Part shown: one piece after another, positions 56,638-64,000 of the stretch | How positions within the stretch are numbered: the first letter of the stretch is position 1 | How the letters are laid out: every line of letters begins with the position of its first letter | Source: Salvia splendens | Lineage: Eukaryota > Streptophyta > Magnoliopsida > Lamiales > Lamiaceae | Direction of reading: 5' to 3' | DNA length: 64,000 nt | Assembly (NCBI RefSeq): GCF_004379255.2 | Contig: NC_056040.1 | Location: 25,758,852 to 25,822,851, forward strand | Notes under the pieces: model-generated | The model's input: only the letters and a program-made list of their open reading frames with translations | The model's database searches: none | What the model was told of the DNA's origin: nothing | Made by a program: the position numbers and the translations under genes

Positions 56638-58366
56638 TTATTTAGCAAATTTAAGAACTATGCCAAGTGTTTATTGTTTCCACTACTTTTATTAGCGTTC
56701 TTAATGACTTTTAAAAAAAATGTTCTTAGCCGTTTCTTTTGTTGTAGTCCAATAACCTGGATTATAATCTTCATCCATCCAAGAGTTTTGGTGTGTCATG
56801 TCTTACGCGACAGAATACTACCTCTCCCACGATGTAAAATGGATAAGATAAAATCTATTGTGCGAGTGTGTTGCGTCAAGAAAGTGCGTCACACAATTCT
56901 TGCTGGGATAGTATTGCTTTTGATTGGACGAATTGGTTTAATTTTAGTAGTAATACTAATTTTATGATTACCCACGTCATGCACAATTCAATGAATGAAG
57001 ACTTGGTCTTAAATTACTTGTGCCAATAAAATGCTCATCTTTTTCCTGGTAAGAGATTACTATTGTTTGATTGTATAGTGTAGTACTACTATATTTATTC
57101 TCATTTCTTTTAATTCTAGCTAATTATCTAGAATATGTTAATCATATATTATGAAGCTCAGTTTAGTTGTGTTGTGTTTGAGGATTTGGGAAAATTACAA
57201 ACTTTCAAGTGCTTTCATGTACATAAGTTAAATAATTTGGATAATTTTGAGGGATTGTTAATTAGTATTTTTAAATGTTAAATATAGTTGACACATGTTA
57301 CAAGAACACGAAAATGGAAACAGTCGCCATGTATTCGACCAAAGTATGAATAATACTCTATCGGAAAATGATCAAAACAAAATTGCATCTTAATACATAA
57401 ATGCAACCCAAATCATGACTTTAAGATTAGACGATCTGATGGTCAATAATTAACCAAAATACGAAAGATCATTATTAATCATATTTAAATCATCTTACAT
57501 AATTCGGCTTTAATGTCATTTTTAAATTATTTTAGATTATCCTTTATTAAAATAACCAAACAATAAACTAACAATTAACTAAAAATGCCTTTCGTATAAT
57601 TTTATTCTGTATAATTTTATTATGTGTTTTTATATTAAGATCTACTTTTACCTAAATCATAACCCTATACTCCACCTATTATAAAGTACATATAGTTTTC
57701 CAACAAAGTTCCATTACTCAAAACCAAACCAAATTACATATAGTATGTGACATCATATCAAAATTAATATTATAACCAGTGACGAATCATGAAATCATCT
57801 TCTATATTCCGTTTAATTTCTTTAGAGGCTATATATTTACGCAATGTCCTCAAAAACTAAGAAATACGTGTATGACACATGCTTCGTCCCAACTTGCATA
57901 AAACAAAGCTGCACCTACACCTAGATCAAGTAATAATACATTAATAACAATATGCAGTTTACTAATTTCTATATTCAAGTCAATTTCCTTCTTTATTGCG
58001 CACTACCACTACACAATTTGTTGGAAAGTAAACGTTTATATGATAGTGCTATAAATAGTATAAATGACATTTGATAACATAAATATTTATATGTGAGAAT
58101 CTCAAGTAAAGTAAGCTTAATTTATTAGTATTTGGAGTGGGATGTGGCACTCACGCGCTACCAACACAGAAGCAAAGCTGACATCAGCAGCACCTTTGAA
58201 AAGGCCAACAATCATTCTGTTTCTTGTCTAAATTAATGAAACTTAGAGTGGAATTCTCCGTTAATTTAGTGATAAGCTGAATGCAGAGTTAAGCATGCAT
58301 ATGCGCATCCCCATCACTCTTTCCCTGTTCTTTCCTTTCACCCCAAGACACTTACCCATTTCTTTC
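56638..58366. other. AT-rich intergenic region upstream of the NAC gene
   Basis: A 97-codon open frame at 56674-56967 shows no recognisable domain and is not supported. No transposon ends were identified. The last few hundred bases are the presumed NAC promoter. Confidence 0.45.
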
Positions 58367-58375
58367 TATATATAA
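58367..58375 (+). promoter_or_regulatory. TATA box of the NAC gene
   Basis: TATATATAA lies 90 bp before the start codon, followed by a CT-rich leader. Confidence 0.6.
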
Positions 58376-58456
58376 TAGCCTCTCTCCTTGTCTCCTACCA
58401 CCCTATTTATCCCTTTAATTCTATTACAAATAATTACTACTTGTTTGTTGCTAAAT

Positions 58457-59968
58457 ATGGAAGCAGCATATGCATCTACATTTGTTAACATCATTATTCC
58501 AGAAGAAGAAGAAGAAGAATATAAGGTTGCATGCTCAGCCGTCGATCAGATGCCTCCGGGCTTCAGATTCCATCCCACCGACGCCGAGATTGTAACTCAC
58601 TATCTTCTCAACAAGGTCATCCACAGACGATTCCGAGCTGTAGCTATCAATGAGGTCGATCTCAACAAGTGTGAACCTTGGGATTTACCTAGTAATTTTT
58701 CTACATTTCTCTTCTCTTCTCTTCTTTTCTTCCATAAGGCGTATTAACTTTTTAAATCAAATAATTTTGTTATATTTCTAAACTATGACCTGCACCGTTA
58801 AATTTTAAGATTTGATGTTAACATGTAAAAAATAACGTCAACAGAAAATGTCAATCGGTTGTTGACATTTTCTGTTGACGTTATCTGTCATCTGTTGGCT
58901 TCAAATCTTGAAATCTAACGATCCAGATCATAGTTTGGAGTTTGTACAATATAGGGAGTTTTCATTTGATTACATCCCTCGAATAGCTTCTCATACGTGC
59001 ACGATCTTCAAATATAGTACTATCAACTTCTTGTATGATTGTTTGTTGTATGAAAATTTGAATGATTTTGGTTTTTTTCCCAGATAAGGCGGCGAAGATG
59101 GGAGAAAACGAGTGGTTCTTCTTTTTCAAGAAGGAAACGAAGTATCCATCAGGTACGAGGACGAATAGAGCAACAGCGTCGGGATATTGGAAGGCGACTG
59201 GGAAAGATAGAGAGATACACAATGCCAAGAAGAAGGTTGTTGGGATGAAAAAAACACTTGTATTCTACAAAGGGAGGGCTCCTAAAGGCCTTAAAACCAA
59301 TTGGGTCATTCACGAATACAGACTCCATGGTGACTTCTCCGCGTACAATATCTCCCATCATGCAAAGGTCTCTTTAATTACTTTCATTTCATACAAAGTT
59401 TTGCACTTAAATCATCACTTTTTCAATAATTAGCTAGTTTCTTTTCTGCCAGGAAAAATGGGTTGTTTGCAGGGTTTTCCACAAGAAAGATGAAGCAAAT
59501 ACTCCACTCCACTCGTTTGTTGATCGTTGTCTCGTTGACAGCTCTACACTGTTACCGCCATTGATAGACGACTATTCCTCTCGAAAACCTAGTTCAAGCT
59601 TGGCAAGTGATGAAATCATATTAAGCAAGAATAAGAGCAACTTGATGGTTCCTCGTCCAAATATAGATACCTACAACCAATATTATAATCTCAACCCTCA
59701 TGATATCGGTTCAGTGCCATCTCTTGATTTCCAGCATCAGTCGTCGTGGTGTCTCGCCAACTTTCCTGTGAAAATAGGTGACCATGAGTATGATGATAAG
59801 CCTAATTCAGCAACTCATGTTTATATAGGTGGGAAGGAGCCTGAGAGAATGTGTAAAATGAAGCAGGATTCATTAAGTAACTCTGCTATCAGCCTTTCAC
59901 GAGACAACAATGACTATGATGGTCTGTGTTTCAGCCCCGATATGGATTCATTTTGGAGTTACTCATGA
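58457..59968 (+). CDS. NAC-domain transcription factor
   Basis: Exons: 58457-58691, 59084-59367, 59453-59968; 344 aa. Joins are EPWDLP(N)KAAKMGE (phase 1) and [14 protein letters not shown] (phase 0). The NAC DNA-binding domain spans about 32-185 with all five subdomains: [69 protein letters not shown] with [20 protein letters not shown], and VVCRVFHKK. The three-exon layout and [12 protein letters not shown] suit the NAM/CUC/NAC100-type branch, but I do not assign an orthologue. An unusual 31-residue N-terminal extension with six consecutive Glu precedes the domain; Met32 is an alternative start. The variable C-terminal half ends DMDSFWSYS, a plausible activation tail. Intron 1 contains a fold-back element. 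Confidence 0.94.
58780..58936. mobile_element. Fold-back MITE in intron 1 of the NAC gene
   Basis: A 157-bp near-palindrome: outer arms AAACTATGACCTGCACCGTT and, inverted, CTAACGATCCAGATCATAGT; core arms 58832-58854 and 58862-58884 are perfectly complementary over 23 bp around a 7-nt loop. No target-site duplication was clear. Confidence 0.8.
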
Positions 59969-60512
59969 ATATATTAGGTTACTATAGTATTTATTTGGTG
60001 GTTTCGGTATATGGGAGTTATTGAATGTATTCGTTTGCCCTATGTCTTCTGATTTAGTTTTGTTGTTTGATGATGCATGAGATTGCTTCATGCTTGTACA
60101 AAGTTCCATCAGATATAAGATTATGTTGTTCTTGAAGAGACTCCAAAATTAGATCTATTAAGACATTCGCATGAAGCATCGTCCTAATCGATGCTAACCT
60201 CATAATTAATCGAATGGTATTCAACAGATACTTAGAAACCTAACCCCATTATGCAACATACATTTGAAGCGACCTCAAAGTATCTCAAACTCTATCGTCA
60301 GAGCTTTCATAGCATAGAAACTCTTCAAGTGTCTAACTATCTCATATGGGAACATGTGTACATGTCTTCTATGCATTTCAAACTCATAGAATACCACATA
60401 ATCCACTGAGTCAATATAATAGTAAGGTTTTGATAGTAATGGAAGGAGATTGGGAGCTAGAAAAGATATATACACTAGTACTATATAATATGTATTATCT
60501 TCACTCTCCTTA
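59969..60512 (+). other. 3' flank of the NAC gene
   Basis: Presumed 3' UTR (to about 60120) and spacer. Nothing else recognised. Confidence 0.4.
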
Positions 60513-60752
60513 CATCAAAAACTATTTATAGACTAACCATATTGGATGATTAATTAACAATAAAAAGAAATCACTGTCCCTACAAAGCTTACATCAAAGG
60601 CTATTTATAGACTAACCATATTGGATGATTAATTAACAATTAATAAAGATAAATCATTGTCCCTACAAAGCTTCCATCAAAGACTATTTATAGACTAACC
60701 ATAATGGATGATTAATTAACAATAAAGATAAATCATTGTCTACAAAGCTTTC
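60513..60752. repeat. Three tandem units of 79-83 bp
   Basis: Units starting at 60513, 60592 and 60675 share CTATTTATAGACTAACCATA, TGGATGATTAATTAACAAT and TACAAAGCTT. Differences between units are small indels in the AAATAAAGA stretch. Confidence 0.88.
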
Positions 60753-60774
60753 TTAATATGTAGACTTTATATTC

Positions 60775-60905
60775 AGCTCCTTGTTTCACATGACCTTTAG
60801 GTTGGTCCAAGTAAATTTCATCTTTCAAGCAAACCATTTAAAAAGGCCGACGTCACATCAATCTGATAGATCTTCCAATTGTGTTAGGCGACTAGAAATA
60901 AATTA
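60775..60905 (-). pseudogene. Copia reverse-transcriptase scrap
   Basis: On the minus strand: WKIYQIDVTSAFLNGLLE, a one-base frameshift, then EIYLDQPKGHVK. This is the conserved copia RT block around the first catalytic aspartate. Flanking RT sequence is not found. Confidence 0.75.
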
Positions 60906-61003
60906 TAATCCCTTGAAACTTGGCTCTCTCTCTACTGTTTCTAGTTTACACAATATGAAATCGAAAATAAATGCAAATGATCAAGACGGTCGTTGGTCAA
61001 TTG

Positions 61004-62540
61004 ATCCAGACGACCCCTAAGCAATCTACTCGTCGTCGAGCGCGCAAACCAGAACAGGGAGCTGCTTTCAAAGAATCTTAACCCACGATACTATTATTTA
61101 GTAAAGAGAAGTAATGGTCGAATCCCACAGAGATGAAGGTGTTTGGCATATGTTGTTGACATTTTGGGATGGCTGCTGCCACGCTTTTAAGTGGGTTAAG
61201 TTTTAACTACTTGACTGAACTACTTAAATTGACTCCTATCTAACTGATCAACTCAAACTAGATTATTCTTAAACTGACTGACCTATAGCTACTTCCAACT
61301 GATCAACTAAACTCAATAAGGTAGGAGGTACACTGCAGAAACAGAAAGTTAACGAGACCACTGACTTAATAAATGTGTTGGCAAATAAAGCTGAAACAAA
61401 TGCAAAAGGTGACAGACACTGCTACACTAACTAACTACGATCGTCTTCTTCCTTAAACAACAAAGATAAACTTAGAATTAAATGTCATTTCAAATTGGAA
61501 ATAGAGCATATAGCGTAAAACAGAAAATCAATCAATCAGCACTGGATCCATGCAATTTAACTGAATTGAAAACAAATCAAACAGTAACTATCCTAGTTCA
61601 TGCAAGCTGACAAACGTAAACTCAGATTCGACATAAATCTAACTCGGAACAACTAAATCTAAGAAATAGAGCAACGATCAGAACACTACTAACTTAGATC
61701 TAAGTAATCAAACGACAATCAAACGTAACCAAACATGAACAAAATAGAATCAGACTTCGAAACTCTAGATCTAACCAAACATCCAACGACAAACTTCATT
61801 GCACCAAACATTTCCCAAAAATTCAGAATCAAAACAACGAATCAAGACTTAGATTCAAAGATTTAACAACAAACAAACTTGCAGTAGAGATTTAACTAAG
61901 AAAACAAAACGAAAACAAGATGAACAATTGTATCAACTCCTCGGAGCTTAGAAAAACATCAAACGAACAGCTGCTTTCTTCTAAACTAAGCTCTCTCCTC
62001 CCAAGTAAGGAAGAAGAGAGTATTGTTGCAGTAGAACTTTAATCCTCGCTGTTATCTAACCTCCTTACTCCATGACTGCTGCTCACTACGTGGTGTATAA
62101 GTGAAAAGATGAATTTTCCTCCTGATCGCAGATGATCTGAGGCTAGAGATAATGATTTCTTCTCAATTTCTTCCCCTGTTTATAGGACGGCTTCAACATC
62201 AATCCCTAGGGCAAAGTGTTCATGATTTGGCTTAATGCCATTGTAGAAGAAGACAACTCCTCTTTCTCTCTCATCTGACTCATCCTTTTACTGCTCCATT
62301 GTAATTGGATCCTCTTGATCAAGTTGCACGGCTGCTTGGCATGGTTACTTCACTTTCGCTTCCTTGATCAGTTTATTCCATTTCTAGGTGATTTTTTGCC
62401 TTCTGCGTCCGCTTGATCAAGGCACGCTACCACTTCGTTACTTTTCATTCATGCACACTTAAACTTCCACTATTTCTAACATTAATTTCCCAATCAGTAT
62501 GTTAACCACCATTAAACTATGCATGAAACGAGCCTTATCA
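61004..62540 (-). mobile_element. LTR of the minus-strand LTR family, copy 3
   Basis: On the minus strand it starts TGATAAGGCTCGTTTCATGC and shares GGTCGAATCCCACAGAGA, GGCTGCTGCCACGCTTTTAA, TTTATAGGACGGCTT and the CCTTATCA terminus with 19105-20630. AATTG occurs at 60999-61003 and 62541-62545, which would make it a solo LTR with duplication. But the bases beyond 62540 read on the minus strand GGTTTAAGTGTGAGCAATT, resembling a polypurine tract, so it may be the 3' LTR of a larger element. Confidence 0.7.
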
Positions 62541-64000
62541 AATTGCTCACACTTAAACCATGCTTATCCTCAAGTATGAAAGAACAAGAAAAAGAAATAA
62601 GGCAAGTTGCATACATGGTTTTCCTTGACTGAAACCTAAGAAAATTCAAACAATCTAGACTGATTCTACAAGACTTAACAAGAACAGACTCAAACACACA
62701 GACACTTAGAAAATATTTAGACACATAAACACATACGCATGCATAAGACTGGTTTGATTCTTAGCAACCTTCCCCACAAGTTTAAGCTCATTCCAATTGT
62801 TTGCACTCTCAAATTCCCCCTCTCTCTTGTTCAGTTTGATCAACCTTTCAGTTTGTCAAGATTGCCCCTATTTTCACCAACTGTTGGATTCACTCAGTCA
62901 CTCACTCCTCACCAGAAATGTTAGGATTATTCTCTCATTCATTTTGAGTTTTACTGACACATGGTAGTTCCTTAAGGTCTTTCTTTGGGTTGTAGTGGGG
63001 CTAATGGGTTATAATGTATAAGGTGAGAGTCATGTGGGTCCTAAGTTCAAAAGTTTAAGTAAACATATGAAGAACATGTGAACTTAGGGACAAAACTGGT
63101 ACAACCTCCCTATTTACAACTCGAAATTTCCAAAACTTGGAGATGTCCCTTGGTCATTTTGGCCTTATTTCTTAGGGTCAGGTTTACATTTCATTTCTGC
63201 CATGTATATATCTTTTTCTATTTTCTATTTTCTCTTCTCTCTCTCTCTTTCTCCATCTCTCTCTTTTTTCCGGGTAAGGTTACATTTTACTCCTGCCCTA
63301 TTTTTTTCACAAAATTTGTTCTTTTCTTTTCTTTTCTTTTGCTAAGACTGTACATGTATATTTTTTTCTTTTCTTCTCTTGCCTTGTTTGGCTATTTCTC
63401 TCTATTTTATCCCCTCTATCCCAATTAGTGAGTTGTTCCATTCTGTCCCCTTACTCACATGGCATGAAGGCTCATGGTTCCATAGAAGGGTGAACTTCAG
63501 TGTAGGCTCAAGTTGGGTTACTAGGGGGTGCCCTTACAATGAGGTTGGTTCAATAAGTTTGAAAGAATTAAGCTAAAAGTGGTTAACCGTATTGCACTTA
63601 GTCTTCACTACCTTATGTCATTCTCCCTCTTAGCGTCATGTGGCAACCTCTCTAATTTTTTTTTGTTTAGTGTAGTATAAAGAGTTCTACTTTAGCCGCC
63701 CTATAACTCACATTTAGAGGGCTTCACAGTTGGTTTAAATTAGGGCACTCCCATCGTACTTACTTCGTCCAAACTGATTTCAACCTATCGTACTTACTTC
63801 GTCCAAACTGATTTCAACCTATTCGAAAGAGGGGTCTTACATATCAACATGCATTCTTTCTTTACTTACTCTCACTAAGGGGATTATGCTTTTCATTAGG
63901 CCAGTTCATGCTTGTTTCCCTAACACGACCTATACAAACTTCTTGACATAAACTCGACTGACCTTTCAACTGATCCAGAGGATCAACAAAATAATATCTC
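62541..64000 (-). other. Possible internal region of an LTR element, running off the window
   Basis: No coding homology was found on either strand. Pyrimidine-rich stretches (CTTTTCTTTT, 63190-63400) and a 34-bp tandem duplication occur. If 61004-62540 is a 3' LTR, this is the non-coding 3' internal part of its element; otherwise it is ordinary spacer. Confidence 0.4.
63754..63821. repeat. 34-bp tandem duplication
   Basis: Two adjacent units of TCGTACTTACTTCGTCCAAA plus a further 14 bases at 63754 and 63788, essentially identical. Confidence 0.85.

Noticed and set aside
56674..56967. 97-codon open frame with hydrophobic ends
   Set aside because: No recognisable domain, no supporting promoter or codon bias, and it starts at the edge of a MITE.
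58388..58456. Upstream extension of the NAC reading frame as a signal or membrane segment
   Set aside because: It opens at a TTG, not an ATG, and lies in the CT-rich leader; the first ATG in frame is at 58457.
60513..60752. CRISPR-like array
   Set aside because: The units are contiguous tandem repeats with no unique spacers, in a plant nuclear genome.
60999..62545. AATTG repeats as proof that copy 3 of the LTR family is a solo LTR
   Set aside because: The right flank looks like a polypurine tract, so the 5-bp match may be chance; kept as undecided.

Overview
This window is nuclear DNA from a flowering plant, most likely a eudicot. The evidence is spliced genes with GT-AG introns, plant-only families (NAC, arabinogalactan peptide, STERILE APETALA), Ty1-copia elements primed by initiator tRNA-Met, PIF/Harbinger and hAT elements, and many 'CTCCCTCCGTCC' Stowaway MITEs. 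I cannot name the species. About three quarters of the window is transposon-derived or featureless AT-rich spacer.

Host genes. Four are supported, all on the + strand. (1) The alpha subunit of the signal recognition particle receptor: nine coding exons in 15512-18661, 623 aa. (2) A small secreted arabinogalactan peptide with a run of seven histidines, 25641-25889. (3) The F-box/WD40-like regulator STERILE APETALA: three exons in 48321-52669, 428 aa. (4) A NAC transcription factor: three exons in 58457-59968, 344 aa. In each multi-exon case the joins keep frame and give the expected family sequence. The genes look functionally unrelated.

Layout. 1-13850: an old Ty1-copia element (leader, gag and pol remnants on +). 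Its leader plus gag is present twice, with a younger minus-strand copia element between the copies; the junctions fit a tandem duplication of 7289 bp. A 1443-bp solo LTR interrupts its pol. 14054-14548: a MITE 36 bp from the TATA box of the SRP receptor gene. 19105-20630: a solo LTR. 21085-22870: a PIF/Harbinger-like element carrying only the accessory ORF1. 23364-28547: several MITEs, one a Stowaway with a hAT element nested in it, plus the AG-peptide gene. 28790-31070: a deleted copia element with a hAT MITE in its RNase H.

31468-43417 is a three-level nest. A PIF/Harbinger transposase element was split by an LTR (TSD AAGAT), which was itself split by an 8.9-kb copia element with 1.47-kb LTRs (TSD ATAAC). 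45364-47396 is a complete 2.0-kb Harbinger element with an intact 425-aa DDE transposase, TIRs and TTA target-site duplications. 60513-64000 holds a tandem repeat, a copia RT scrap and a third member of the minus-strand LTR family, perhaps joined to an internal region that runs off the window.

The most interesting signals are the microhomology junction of the 7.29-kb duplication, the transposon nest with readable insertion order, Harbinger transposase and ORF1 lying on separate elements, a perfect 23-bp hairpin in the first NAC intron, and the STERILE APETALA start codon lying at the end of an (AT)15 microsatellite. No non-transposon multi-gene system was found.
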